A DNA stretch of 64,000 nt from JBGCED01 sp045106055. Its GTDB lineage: Bacteria > Pseudomonadota > Alphaproteobacteria > CBDDJK01. Each line of letters begins with the position of its first letter. Within the stretch, counting starts at the first letter, position 1. Positions 8,266 through 17,243 of the stretch are shown in pieces. Location: positions 9,777 through 73,776 of the forward strand of contig JBGCED010000025.1 in NCBI GenBank assembly GCA_045106055.1. The letters run 5' to 3'. A model generated the notes under the pieces. The model was given only the letters and a program-made list of their open reading frames with translations, ran no database searches and was not told the DNA's origin. The position numbers were made by a program, and so were the translations under genes.

Positions 8266-9447
8266 ATGGCGCGCGCATTTATCCTTGTGATTGATTCTTT
8301 TGGAATTGGCGAAGCCCCCGATGCGGCTTCCTTTGGGGATGTGGGCGCGGATACTTTTGGGCATATTGCTGAAAAATATCCTTTGAAAATACCCAATTTG
8401 CTTGGGCTTGGGCTTGGGGAGGCCTATCGGATCAGCACGGGGCATTATCCTGCTGGCATGAAGGATATGCCCCCGATCAATGCAGCTTACGGTGCAGCCG
8501 CCGAACAAAGTCGCGGCAAAGACACGCCAAGCGGACATTGGGAAATGGCGGGGCTGCCTGTTGATTTTGATTGGGGCTATTTTCCAGATGAAAATCCTTG
8601 TTTTCCCAAGGAATTAACCGATGCTTTAATTGATCAAGGCAATTTGGCGGGCATTTTGGGAAATCGTCATGCTTCTGGCACGCAAATTATCCAAGAATGG
8701 GGCGAAACCCATATTAAAACAGCAAAGCCAATTTGCTATAGTTCTGCGGATTCTGTATTTCAAATTGCGGCGCATGAAGATGTTTTTGGGCTTCAGCGCC
8801 TATATGATCTATGCGCGCTGGCAGAAACTTTATGTAAACCCTATAAAATCGGGCGGGTCATTGCGCGACCTTTTCTTGGCAGCCATGCGGATGATTTTAA
8901 ACGCACCGCCAACCGCAAGGATTTAACCGTTCCCCCTCATGGGGAAACCTTGCTGGATCGCCTTTGCGCTGCGGGCGGCAGCGTCATTTCAGTGGGAAAA
9001 ATTGCCGATATTTTTGCAGGTCGCGGCATTTCCAAACGCTTAAAAGCCCCAACCACCGAAGGCTTGATGGATCACGCGATCAATCAATTAAAAACCGCCC
9101 CTGATGAAAGCTTGACCTTTGTCAATTTTGTTGATTTTGACCAGCTTTATGGGCATCGCCGCGATGTAGAAGGCTATGCGCGGGAGCTTGAAAAATTGGA
9201 TGCGATTTTGCCTGATTTTATCCATCAAATGCGCCCCGATGATTTGGCGGTGATCAGCGCAGATCATGGCTGCGATCCCACATGGCATGGCACAAATCAT
9301 ACGCGCGAAAATGTGCCTTTATTATTCTTTGGTGCGGGGGTAATTCCGCAAAATTTGGGGCTGCGTTCAAGCTTTGCCGATTTGGGGCAAACGCTTGCTG
9401 CGCATTTGGGCATCCCCCCGCTTCAATATGGCATCAAATGTTTTTAA
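8266..9447 (+). CDS. deoB: Phosphopentomutase
   Basis: 393 residues. It interconverts (deoxy)ribose 1- and 5-phosphate, linking the two phosphorylases upstream to DeoC and central metabolism. The metal-binding motifs of the alkaline phosphatase superfamily are present: VIDSFGIGEAPDA at the start and ISADHGCDPTWHGTNHTRE near the end, plus KDTPSGHWE. Two bases separate it from deoA. Its last three codons overlap the stop of the convergent ftsA inside a perfect 14-bp palindrome, so no intergenic terminator separates the two operons. Confidence 0.96.
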   Translation: MARAFILVIDSFGIGEAPDAASFGDVGADTFGHIAEKYPLKIPNLLGLGLGEAYRISTGHYPAGMKDMPPINAAYGAAAEQSRGKDTPSGHWEMAGLPVDFDWGYFPDENPCFPKELTDALIDQGNLAGILGNRHASGTQIIQEWGETHIKTAKPICYSSADSVFQIAAHEDVFGLQRLYDLCALAETLCKPYKIGRVIARPFLGSHADDFKRTANRKDLTVPPHGETLLDRLCAAGGSVISVGKIADIFAGRGISKRLKAPTTEGLMDHAINQLKTAPDESLTFVNFVDFDQLYGHRRDVEGYARELEKLDAILPDFIHQMRPDDLAVISADHGCDPTWHGTNHTRENVPLLFFGAGVIPQNLGLRSSFADLGQTLAAHLGIPPLQYGIKCF

Positions 9448-9452
9448 AAACA
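9439..9452. other. Palindrome carrying both stop codons of deoB and ftsA
   Basis: TGTTTTTAAAAACA is a perfect 14-bp inverted repeat. It contains the deoB stop (9445-9447) and, on the other strand, the ftsA stop (9444-9446). Because of the symmetry both proteins end in Cys-Phe. The genes overlap by 4 bp. The T run follows no GC stem, so I do not call it a normal terminator. Confidence 0.9.
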
Positions 9453-10691
9453 GCGTTTGAACCAGTTTAAAAGCTGGTAATGATAGCCTGTTCTGCCGTC
9501 AATATTTTCGCGTTTGGGCTTGACCGCAGCAGATAGAAATTTGGGTTGAAGCGCATGGAAATTATAATGCTGAACCAGCCCCATAACGCACGCGCCTTGT
9601 GGTAATTTAAAGCCTTCAAGCACGCCCGAAACCCCTTGCGGTTTTCCGTTTCTGACCTGCGCTTTAAAATGTTCGGTTGCAACCATGTGCAGCCCTTCTA
9701 GGTTTGCGCCGCCGCCCGTTAAAACAAAATGCCATAAATGCAAATGATCATAGCCTGCATTGTTTAATTTTTTTTCAATTTCCTCAAGCAGCGCTTTAAC
9801 CCGCCCATTAATCACCTTATTGAGCTGGGACGCGGATTGTTGGTGCTGATGATTGCTGGGATCATCGCCTGCAAGATAATAGGTAATAAAATTATTGGCA
9901 TCTTTTGGTGCCATCAGCGCATTTCCATGACGCGACATTAGCCGATAAGATTCTTTTGAATTTATACCAAGCGTGCGCGCAATATCATTTTGAACCGTAT
10001 TGATGCCAAAGGGCAGGCTGGCTGCAAATTGCAGCGCATGCTGGCGAATGATGCTAATGCCAATGGTTTGATCGCCAAAATCAAGAACAATGGCACCGAT
10101 TTCACTTTCCGCAGGGGTAAGCACCGATTGCGCCGCAGCATAGGGCGCAAAAACCTTGCGATGCGCTTTTATTTTGCAATATGCAAGCGCGGCATCAATA
10201 TTTTTAACGGCGGTTGCATCCACGCTTAGGCAGTGCATTTTAATGCTAAGGCTGTTGGAGTGAAGATTAACGGGGTTTTTGCTTTCAAGCTTGCCATCAA
10301 TGTAAAACCCAATCGGGTTTAAATGTAAAATTTGGCGATCTGGCTTTAGGGCAATATTTGCTTTGGCTTCGCTGATCAGGCGGCGTACATCGTCTTGGGT
10401 GATTTGTGTGGACGGAATTTTGATCTGGTGCTGGGTTTGATGGCTGATCGCTTTTGATCGATTGACCGATATGATTAAATTATCAATATGTTGTTGTGCT
10501 GCTGATTCTGCGCGATGAATCGCGGTTGAGATTGCGTCTGCGGCGGCATCAAAGGCGGTGATCTGCCCCGATACAATGCCTGATGATGGTACGATTGCCC
10601 CGCCAAGCTGCGTAAAGCCTTGTTCTGTTTTTTGGGCAATCAATACCCTAATGTAAGATGATCCGATGTCTAAGCCTGCAACGATTGTCAT
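9444..10691 (-). CDS. ftsA: Cell division protein FtsA
   Basis: 415 residues of the actin-like family. FtsA tethers FtsZ to the inner membrane and recruits later division proteins. The phosphate-1 motif VAGLDIGSSYIRVLI opens the protein, the 1C domain follows, and LTGGGANLEGL is the adenosine motif near residue 320. The C-terminal LLNWFKRCF looks like the short amphipathic membrane-binding helix. It is the last gene of the long wall and division cluster. ftsZ, which normally follows directly, is absent: deoB lies convergent and overlapping at this point. Confidence 0.94.
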   Translation of the reverse strand: MTIVAGLDIGSSYIRVLIAQKTEQGFTQLGGAIVPSSGIVSGQITAFDAAADAISTAIHRAESAAQQHIDNLIISVNRSKAISHQTQHQIKIPSTQITQDDVRRLISEAKANIALKPDRQILHLNPIGFYIDGKLESKNPVNLHSNSLSIKMHCLSVDATAVKNIDAALAYCKIKAHRKVFAPYAAAQSVLTPAESEIGAIVLDFGDQTIGISIIRQHALQFAASLPFGINTVQNDIARTLGINSKESYRLMSRHGNALMAPKDANNFITYYLAGDDPSNHQHQQSASQLNKVINGRVKALLEEIEKKLNNAGYDHLHLWHFVLTGGGANLEGLHMVATEHFKAQVRNGKPQGVSGVLEGFKLPQGACVMGLVQHYNFHALQPKFLSAAVKPKRENIDGRTGYHYQLLNWFKRCF

Positions 10692-10713
10692 TTATAACAT
10701 CCTATTCATAAGC

Positions 10714-11676
10714 TTACCCGCAATCTGGGGCGCAAATTAATGTTGGGTTAAGTGCGGGGCTTGGCGGGTCGCTTTTTATGTTTGATTTTGCCTTTTTAGG
10801 GGCGGTTTTTTGTGTCGCCACAGGCGCAATCGGGCGCATGATCATACGATCTTCCAGCCGTAAGTCAATTTGATCAAAATGGGTTAAATCAAGGCGGCTA
10901 TTTTCGATTAATTCAATGAATTGGGTTAATTTTTTGCCTGGCCTATCCGCAGGCAATTTTAAGCGCAATCCTTGGTTGAAATGCAGCATCCAATAGCGCT
11001 CGCGCATCAAGGTTGCCGCTTGAAATTGATCCCGCAAATAGGGGCTTAGCTGGTCAAGCAACGGATAAACCTCGTCTGCGCGCACATTCGCACTTTGACC
11101 AATAACCAAAGGCAAATCTGAGAAGCCTTGGCTTGGCTGCCTGATAAAGGCAACCCCATCTGGGTCAACTAGAAAAAATTGGCGTTGATGTTGCCAGATG
11201 GCATAGGGCTGACGCTCTTGGATGGTGATGTGTAATTTATTCGGCCATTGCCGCTTGATGCTTGCCTGTTTAATCCAATCAATTTGCAGCAATTCCTGTT
11301 TTGTATGTTCAAGGTCAATCCAGAATAAGGGGGTGCCATTGGTAAGGGTAATCGCTTCCATAATTTTATGTTTCTGCGTGTGCTTGCGCCCATCAAGTGC
11401 CAGCTGTTCCAAGCCAAATCCTGTTTTCATGGCATGGGTTTCAATTATTTGATTTAGCATGGCAGGGGTCAAACCTGACAAATTGGCAATCGGCCAGAAT
11501 CCAAACCATAATATAAAACCCAAAATACCAAGCCCGCCAACCCCGCTTAATTTTTTGTGTTTTAACAGAAAATTCCAAGATTGAACCAGCAATATTTTTG
11601 TGTCGCTTGGCGGCTTTTTCTTTTGTTTCGTTCGAGATATCCGCGCGCTTTTTTTTATTCTTCTTTTTGTCGTCAT
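10714..11676 (-). CDS. ftsQ: Cell division protein FtsQ
   Basis: 320 residues. A basic cytoplasmic N-terminus (RRIKKSARISRTKQKKK) is followed by one membrane helix (about residues 45-65). The periplasmic part holds a POTRA domain (about 90-160, including LTNGTPLFWIDLEHTKQEL and IKRQWPNKLHITIQERQPYA), which binds other divisome parts, then the beta domain. The C-terminal tail is Pro/Lys-rich and poorly conserved. It overlaps the ddl stop by 4 bp and is followed after 22 bp by ftsA, the standard order. Confidence 0.92.
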   Translation of the reverse strand: MTTKRRIKKSARISRTKQKKKPPSDTKILLVQSWNFLLKHKKLSGVGGLGILGFILWFGFWPIANLSGLTPAMLNQIIETHAMKTGFGLEQLALDGRKHTQKHKIMEAITLTNGTPLFWIDLEHTKQELLQIDWIKQASIKRQWPNKLHITIQERQPYAIWQHQRQFFLVDPDGVAFIRQPSQGFSDLPLVIGQSANVRADEVYPLLDQLSPYLRDQFQAATLMRERYWMLHFNQGLRLKLPADRPGKKLTQFIELIENSRLDLTHFDQIDLRLEDRMIMRPIAPVATQKTAPKKAKSNIKSDPPSPALNPTLICAPDCG

Positions 11677-12608
11677 TTCAAGGCATCCTTGATGATCCAG
11701 TCAATCAGCTGATCAAAGCTGATGCCTTTGCTGGCGGCTTGTTCAGGGGCAAGGCTAAGCGCGGTCATGCCTGGCTGTGTGTTGATTTCCAAAATAACAA
11801 GCCGCGCAGGCGCGTCTTTAATATTTGTGTCATCATAGCGAAAATCAGTGCGGGTAAGCCCCTTGCAATCAAGCGCAAAATGCGCGGTTTCTGCCATCAC
11901 CATGCAGCGTTCATAAAGCGCATCATCAATCTTTGCAGGGCAAATATGCTGGGTTGCCCCTTGGCTATATTTTGCATCAAAATCATAAAATCCTTGATTG
12001 GGGATAAGTTCGGTAACCGCAAGCGCCTTTCCGCCCAAGACCGCAACCGTAAATTCACGCCCCGCAATATATTCTTCAACCAAAAATTCTTGATTGCCAT
12101 ATTGCTCTAGGTCAGGCATATCATCTTGGGTTTTAACAACCCATACCCCAACCGATGATCCTTCATTAAGCGCTTTAATCACAAAAGGGAAGGGCAGCGG
12201 TGGGTGGCTGTTAATTCGCGCCGCCGTTTCAATGCGCCCCGCCGCAATCGGCAGCCCAAGGGATTGCAGGATTTGCCGCGTCACATGCTTATTCATTGCC
12301 ATTGCGGATGATAATAGCCCAGAATGGGTGATGGGAAGCCCAAGCAATCCGCATAGCGCTTGCACATGCCCATCTTCGCCAAACGGACCATGCAGCCCAT
12401 TAAATACCAGCTGGCATTGCCCATCAAAGGCATTTTTAAGCGCATTGCAAAAATCGGCAGCATCACGCGGCGGGTCAATCACAATGACTTGATGCCCAAG
12501 CGCAAGCAAGGCTTGGTGAATGGCAGCCCCTGTTTCCAAAGAAACGGATCGCTCCGCAGACCATCCGCCTTGCAGCAAGATAATTTTTAAAGCAAGCATC
12601 TTATCCAT
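11673..12608 (-). CDS. ddl: D-alanine--D-alanine ligase
   Basis: About 311 residues of the ATP-grasp family; the enzyme makes the D-Ala-D-Ala dipeptide that MurF adds. LQGGWSAERSVSLETG, GLHGPFGEDGHVQ, NEGSSVGVWVV, EEYIAGREFTV and LEINTQPGMT are the family motifs. The last usually reads NTxPGMT, with Asn binding metal. Start choice: MDKML at 12608 overlaps murB by 8 bp; MLALK at 12599 is possible; a longer in-frame start at 12644 lies deep inside murB and is unlikely. Confidence 0.95.
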   Translation of the reverse strand: MDKMLALKIILLQGGWSAERSVSLETGAAIHQALLALGHQVIVIDPPRDAADFCNALKNAFDGQCQLVFNGLHGPFGEDGHVQALCGLLGLPITHSGLLSSAMAMNKHVTRQILQSLGLPIAAGRIETAARINSHPPLPFPFVIKALNEGSSVGVWVVKTQDDMPDLEQYGNQEFLVEEYIAGREFTVAVLGGKALAVTELIPNQGFYDFDAKYSQGATQHICPAKIDDALYERCMVMAETAHFALDCKGLTRTDFRYDDTNIKDAPARLVILEINTQPGMTALSLAPEQAASKGISFDQLIDWIIKDALK

Positions 12609-13542
12609 GGCATGCCCCCTTTGGCGCGATTTGATGGCGGCCAATGCGGATCAATTCCCATTCAAGGATAATTCCAGTGCATTGCCTTACTTGATCAATG
12701 GCATATTCGCCAAGCATTTCCAAATCTCTTGCGCTGGCATTTCCCAGATTAATTAAGAAATTACAATGCAAGGGCGATATTTGTGCATCATTTCGGCGAT
12801 AACCGCGCAGCCCCGCTGCATCAATCAGTCGCCATGCCTTATGCCCTGCGGGGTTTTTAAAGGTTGAACCGCCTGTTCTTGCCTTGGTTGGTTGGGTTGC
12901 TTTGCGCTGTCTTGCAATTTCATCCATCTTGTGTTTGATCATGTCGCTGCGCGCCGATAAATCGCCAATCAGGGTCATGCTGGTCACAATGAAACCAGAT
13001 GGCAGCCCGCCATTGCGATACCCCATGGGCAGGTCCGAACATAAATAGCGTGCTTTTGATCCATCTGGCAAAACCCCTTCAATATCATGGGCGATGTCCC
13101 GAAATTCACTGCCATAAGCCCCCGCATTCATCGCGGCAATCCCGCCCATTGCCCCTGGAATGCCGCTTAGAAATTCCAAGCCGCCGACACAATGCTGCTG
13201 GGCAAAACGGGCAAGCTGTATTGCAAGCGTCCCCGCGCCAACTTTTATTTTATCATCTGTTATGATCATGTCATTAAAGCCTGCACCCAGCTTGATTACA
13301 GTTCCTGCGATGCCGCCATCGCGGATTAAGATGTTTGATGCCGCCCCCAGCAAGGTAACAGGCATTGCGGCTGGCTTGCTATGCAAGAATTCAGCCAATT
13401 CCAAAGCATTTGCAGGGCGAAACAGAAAATCAGCATTGCCGCCCACCCGCAGCCAGCTATATTTGGCAAGCGGAATATCAGCCTCCATCCGCCCCAAAGG
13501 CGGGGAATAGGGAATGTTGATGGTCAAAGATGATTGCGTCAT
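12601..13542 (-). CDS. murB: UDP-N-acetylenolpyruvoylglucosamine reductase
   Basis: 313 residues. This FAD enzyme reduces the enolpyruvyl group with NADPH to give UDP-MurNAc. FAD-binding motifs are RVGGNADFLFRPAN and LGAASNILIRDGG. SGIPGAMGGIAAMNAGAYG follows, then YRNGGLPSGFIV, and GGSTFKNPAG carries the catalytic Ser. It lies 4 bp after murC and overlaps ddl. Length is typical of the shorter MurB type. Confidence 0.96.
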   Translation of the reverse strand: MTQSSLTINIPYSPPLGRMEADIPLAKYSWLRVGGNADFLFRPANALELAEFLHSKPAAMPVTLLGAASNILIRDGGIAGTVIKLGAGFNDMIITDDKIKVGAGTLAIQLARFAQQHCVGGLEFLSGIPGAMGGIAAMNAGAYGSEFRDIAHDIEGVLPDGSKARYLCSDLPMGYRNGGLPSGFIVTSMTLIGDLSARSDMIKHKMDEIARQRKATQPTKARTGGSTFKNPAGHKAWRLIDAAGLRGYRRNDAQISPLHCNFLINLGNASARDLEMLGEYAIDQVRQCTGIILEWELIRIGRHQIAPKGACHG

Positions 13543-13546
13543 TTGA

Positions 13547-14971
13547 TTATTCTTTTAAGCGATCTGGAAAATCATTTGCCCATTTGGTAATGGATCCTGC
13601 ACCCAAAAAGATCACCATATCCTGATCATTAAGGGCGGGCCTGATTAAGGAGGGAAGCGTTTGTTCATCTTCAAAAACATGCACGGAAACATGCCCATTC
13701 TCACGCAGTTTTTGAGCAAATATCGTGCTGCTAACCCCTTGAATTGGGGATTCGCCCGCAGCATAAACAGGGGCAATATAAACATGATCCGCATCATTCA
13801 AGCAATTCATAAATTCAGGCATAAGATCATTAAGTCTGCTATAGCGATGGGGCTGGATGATGGCATGGATTTTTCCCGTGGTTAGGCTGCGCGCCGTATC
13901 AAGGACAGCTGCAATTTCGGTTGGATGATGCCCATAATCATCAATGATTTTAACGCCATCAACCTCGCCAACTAAGGTGAAGCGGCGTTTTACGCCTTTG
14001 AAATGATGAAGCCCTGCTTTGATTTGGGCAAGCGGAATGCCGATCCCATAGCCCACCGCTATTGTTGACAGCGCATTTAACACATTATGTTTTCCTGCGA
14101 TTGGCATTGTAATCCCAGACAAGGTAAGATCAAGCCCAATCATCTGATCCTTAATTTGAACATCAAAATGCTGGATTTGATCTTTGATCGATAGGTTAAT
14201 GCCGCGAATCATTGAATCGGAATCAAGCCCATAAGACAGGATGCGGCGATCCTTAATCTCATTAAAAATGGCTTTAACCGTGGGATCATCGCAGCATAAC
14301 ACGCCAAACCCATAAAAGGGAATTTGTTCAATAAATTGCTTAAAGCCAGCAATTAAATTTTCAAAACTTCCATAATAATCCAAATGTTCAGGATCAATAT
14401 TGGTAATAACCGCAATGTCGGATGGCAATTTTAAAAAGCTGCCATCTGATTCATCGGCTTCTGCAACCAGCCAATCGCCGCTGCCAAGCAGTGCGTTGCT
14501 GCCGATGGCGTTGATGATCCCGCCATTAATGATGGTGGGTTCAAAACCCGCGCTGACCAATATTTGTGCCATCATCGATGTTGTGGTGGTTTTGCCATGG
14601 CTGCCCGCAATCGCGATGGAGCGTTTGAAACGCATTAATTCTGCTAGCATTTCAGCGCGCCTTACCACGGGAATATGGTGCTTGCGCGCTTCCACCAATT
14701 CGGCATTATCATGGCGAATCGCGCTGGAAGTTACAACGACCGCCGCCCCAAGGATATTTTGTGCGTGATGCCCATCAAAGATGCGGACGCCAAGCTGGCG
14801 CAAGCGCTGTGTATTTGGATTGCTTGCCTGATCGGAGCCTGATATTTCATAACCTAAATTATGCAATAATTCAGCAATGCCTGACATGCCAATCCCGCCA
14901 ATGCCGATAAAATGGATGCGCCCGAAATGAAGCGGGATTTTATGTGCGTGATGGATTGATTTGTTGGGCAT
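13547..14971 (-). CDS. murC: UDP-N-acetylmuramate--L-alanine ligase
   Basis: The Mur ligase adds L-Ala to UDP-MurNAc. The N-terminal Rossmann motif IHFIGIGGIGMSGIAELL, the ATP loop AGSHGKTTTTSM, EADESDGSF, DPEHLDYYGS and DDYGHHPTEI all fit MurC. I start at 14971 (MPNKS), where AAGGA lies about 7 nt upstream. An earlier in-frame ATG at 14998 would overlap murG by 17 bp and has no clear ribosome site. The chosen start gives 474 residues. Confidence 0.96.
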   Translation of the reverse strand: MPNKSIHHAHKIPLHFGRIHFIGIGGIGMSGIAELLHNLGYEISGSDQASNPNTQRLRQLGVRIFDGHHAQNILGAAVVVTSSAIRHDNAELVEARKHHIPVVRRAEMLAELMRFKRSIAIAGSHGKTTTTSMMAQILVSAGFEPTIINGGIINAIGSNALLGSGDWLVAEADESDGSFLKLPSDIAVITNIDPEHLDYYGSFENLIAGFKQFIEQIPFYGFGVLCCDDPTVKAIFNEIKDRRILSYGLDSDSMIRGINLSIKDQIQHFDVQIKDQMIGLDLTLSGITMPIAGKHNVLNALSTIAVGYGIGIPLAQIKAGLHHFKGVKRRFTLVGEVDGVKIIDDYGHHPTEIAAVLDTARSLTTGKIHAIIQPHRYSRLNDLMPEFMNCLNDADHVYIAPVYAAGESPIQGVSSTIFAQKLRENGHVSVHVFEDEQTLPSLIRPALNDQDMVIFLGAGSITKWANDFPDRLKE

Positions 14972-14981
14972 GGATATTTCC

Positions 14982-16127
14982 TTAGATGCTATGATCATTC
15001 ATATTATTACCAGAAGATAAAATGACGCTTTTTGCCATTGCTGCTAGTTTTAGCGCGGCATCAGGCATTGCATGCTTGCGCACCGCCTTTGCGGCAAGCG
15101 GTAAAATTTCTTCTGAATCAATGAAATTTTGAAGCCTTGCTGCCAACCATTCAGGGGTGAAATCTTGCTGGGGGATCATCCAGCCCCCTGCAATCTCGCT
15201 TATTCTAACGGCATTTGCGGTTTGATGATCATCGGTTGCAAAAGGATAGGGAACCAGGATTGCAGGCTTTCCTGCAAGCGTTAATTCGGCAATGGTTGAT
15301 GCCCCCGCGCGGGCAATTACCAAATGCGCCTGTTCCAGCCGTTTTGGCATATCATCAAAAAAGCCTTTCACTTCAAAATCAAGATTTAAAGCTTGATAGG
15401 CAGCAGATAGGGTTTCAATATCTTCCAGCCTTGCTTGCTGCACCAGCCTTAACATTGAACGGCTGTCATCGGTTAGCAAAGTCAAGGCATCGGGCAGAAT
15501 TTTTGTATAGATCGAAGCCCCCTGGCTGCCGCCCGTGATTAAAATGGAAAGCTTTTGCCCTTTTTGGGGCAGCTGATAGGATGAATGGGTTAAAGCGGTA
15601 ATGGCTTGGCGGACGGGATTTCCAACCCATTGTGATTTTATTCTTTGGGCGGCGCTTAATTTATCGGTTCTGGTAAAGCTTAGCGCCAGTGCCTGCGCCC
15701 CGCTTGCAACCAAGCGATTTGCCCGCCCAAGCACGGCATTTTGTTCATGGATAATATAAGGGACGCGCCATAATTTTGCCGCCAAGATCGTGGGGATGCT
15801 GGAATAACCGCCAAAGCCGATAACCAAATTAGGGCGATCGCGTGCCATTGCAAATACCGCTTGCATGCTGCCAAGCCCCAGTAAAATGGCGGCCTTTATT
15901 TTTGTAAACAGCCCCTTTCCCGTGATTCCCGCACTTAAAAAACGCCTTGTTTGCAAGGATGCAAGCAAACCATCATTTGGAATGGGGCGATGATCCGTAT
16001 AAAGCTTCATAACCATTCCCATCTTTTGTAAATGGGCGCAAACTGCTTCTGCGGGATATAAATGCCTGCCCGTTCCGCCCGTTGCAAGAATGATTAAACA
16101 GGGTTCTTTGGTTGTTTTTCTGGGCAT
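14982..16127 (-). CDS. murG: UDP-GlcNAc:undecaprenyl-pyrophosphoryl-MurNAc-pentapeptide GlcNAc transferase
   Basis: 381 residues, GT28 family. It converts lipid I to lipid II on the inner face of the membrane. Visible are IGFGGYSSIPTILAA, HEQNAVLGRANR, WVGNPVR, ITGGSQGASIY, ARAGASTIAELTLAGKPAILVPYP and the DDHQTANA motif. The first glycine-rich loop reads TGGTGRHLYPA, where most MurG proteins have GGTGGH; the second position of the GH pair is Arg here, with His kept. It sits between ftsW (3 bp) and murC. Confidence 0.95.
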   Translation of the reverse strand: MPRKTTKEPCLIILATGGTGRHLYPAEAVCAHLQKMGMVMKLYTDHRPIPNDGLLASLQTRRFLSAGITGKGLFTKIKAAILLGLGSMQAVFAMARDRPNLVIGFGGYSSIPTILAAKLWRVPYIIHEQNAVLGRANRLVASGAQALALSFTRTDKLSAAQRIKSQWVGNPVRQAITALTHSSYQLPQKGQKLSILITGGSQGASIYTKILPDALTLLTDDSRSMLRLVQQARLEDIETLSAAYQALNLDFEVKGFFDDMPKRLEQAHLVIARAGASTIAELTLAGKPAILVPYPFATDDHQTANAVRISEIAGGWMIPQQDFTPEWLAARLQNFIDSEEILPLAAKAVRKHAMPDAALKLAAMAKSVILSSGNNMNDHSI

Positions 16128-16130
16128 GGG

Positions 16131-17243
16131 CTATTGCTCTTTCCTGGTTAACGCCAAAATCATGCCAAGGGTCACCCCTGTTGCAAGCACTGAACTGCCG
16201 CCAAATGATAAAAAAGGAAAAGTCATGCCCTTTGGGGGGATTATGCTAAGCGCGGTTGCCATATTAATAACAGATTGCAGGCAAAATTGGGTAATTAAGC
16301 CCATGCTTGCCAGCTGAGCAAATATGTCATTCAATTTAAGGGTCTTATAAAAGGCACGAAAGATCAGCCCCGCCAAAGCGATCATCAAGATCGTGCAGGC
16401 AACCAGCCCAAACTCTTCGCCAATCACGGCAAAAATATAATCATTATGCCCGTCTGGGATGCTGTTTTTATACGCCCCCTCGCCAGGGCCTGTTCCAAAT
16501 AGCCCGCCAGAGGCAAAAGCGCGCTGGGCTGTATAGCTTTGGGTGACAACACTGGAATGGTCAACAAACAGAAATCCATCAATGCGATTTTTAAAATAAC
16601 TAACATTGTGATAGGCTCTAAACACAGCGAAAAAGCCCAATAGCGCAAATAAAATCATGGATTTCAGCCCCCAGCCCCCAAGAAATAAAATGACAACAAA
16701 GATGCTGGTTAAAATAAAAGTTTGCCCAAAATCAGGCTGGGTAACAACCGTGATTGCAACCAGCCCATAAATTATAAAAGCAATTGTAAAACTTGGAAGC
16801 TCTTTTTCCTTGAATCTTGAACTGATTACCCATGCAATGATAATGGCAAAGCTTGGTTTTAAAATTTCAGTTGGCTGAAAGGTAAGCCCAAATAATCCAA
16901 GCCACCGCTGTGCGCCTTTGACTTCCACCCCAATCAGATGGGTTAATACAACCATGGTAAAGGCAAGTCCAAATAACAAAATGCCAAATCGCCTGATTTG
17001 ATCTTTTGATAGAAAAGACAAAATAATCATAATGGTAATCGCCCCAATGAGCATTGTAACTTGCTTAATAAGCATAAGAAGCGGGCTTTTATCATTCGAA
17101 AAATCCAAGGTCGCACTTATTGTAAAGGCAAGCCAAATGCCCGTCAGCGCCAATAATAAACAGCCGACCAAAGCAACACGATCCACCGTCAACCACCATT
17201 TGCCAAGAATCGAATTATCATTTCTGGAGATGATGTTAAACAT
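16131..17243 (-). CDS. ftsW: Peptidoglycan polymerase FtsW (SEDS family)
   Basis: 370 residues with about ten membrane helices. FtsW polymerises lipid II at the division septum together with FtsI. Family signatures are WLGLFGLTFQPTEILKPSF, TQPDFGQTFI, AFASGGLFGTGPGEG, IPDGHNDYIFAVIGEEFG and the C-terminal GMTFPFLSFGGSSVLA. Its start overlaps the murD stop by 1 bp. The gene set around it is the standard murD-ftsW-murG-murC order. Confidence 0.95.
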   Translation of the reverse strand: MFNIISRNDNSILGKWWLTVDRVALVGCLLLALTGIWLAFTISATLDFSNDKSPLLMLIKQVTMLIGAITIMIILSFLSKDQIRRFGILLFGLAFTMVVLTHLIGVEVKGAQRWLGLFGLTFQPTEILKPSFAIIIAWVISSRFKEKELPSFTIAFIIYGLVAITVVTQPDFGQTFILTSIFVVILFLGGWGLKSMILFALLGFFAVFRAYHNVSYFKNRIDGFLFVDHSSVVTQSYTAQRAFASGGLFGTGPGEGAYKNSIPDGHNDYIFAVIGEEFGLVACTILMIALAGLIFRAFYKTLKLNDIFAQLASMGLITQFCLQSVINMATALSIIPPKGMTFPFLSFGGSSVLATGVTLGMILALTRKEQ

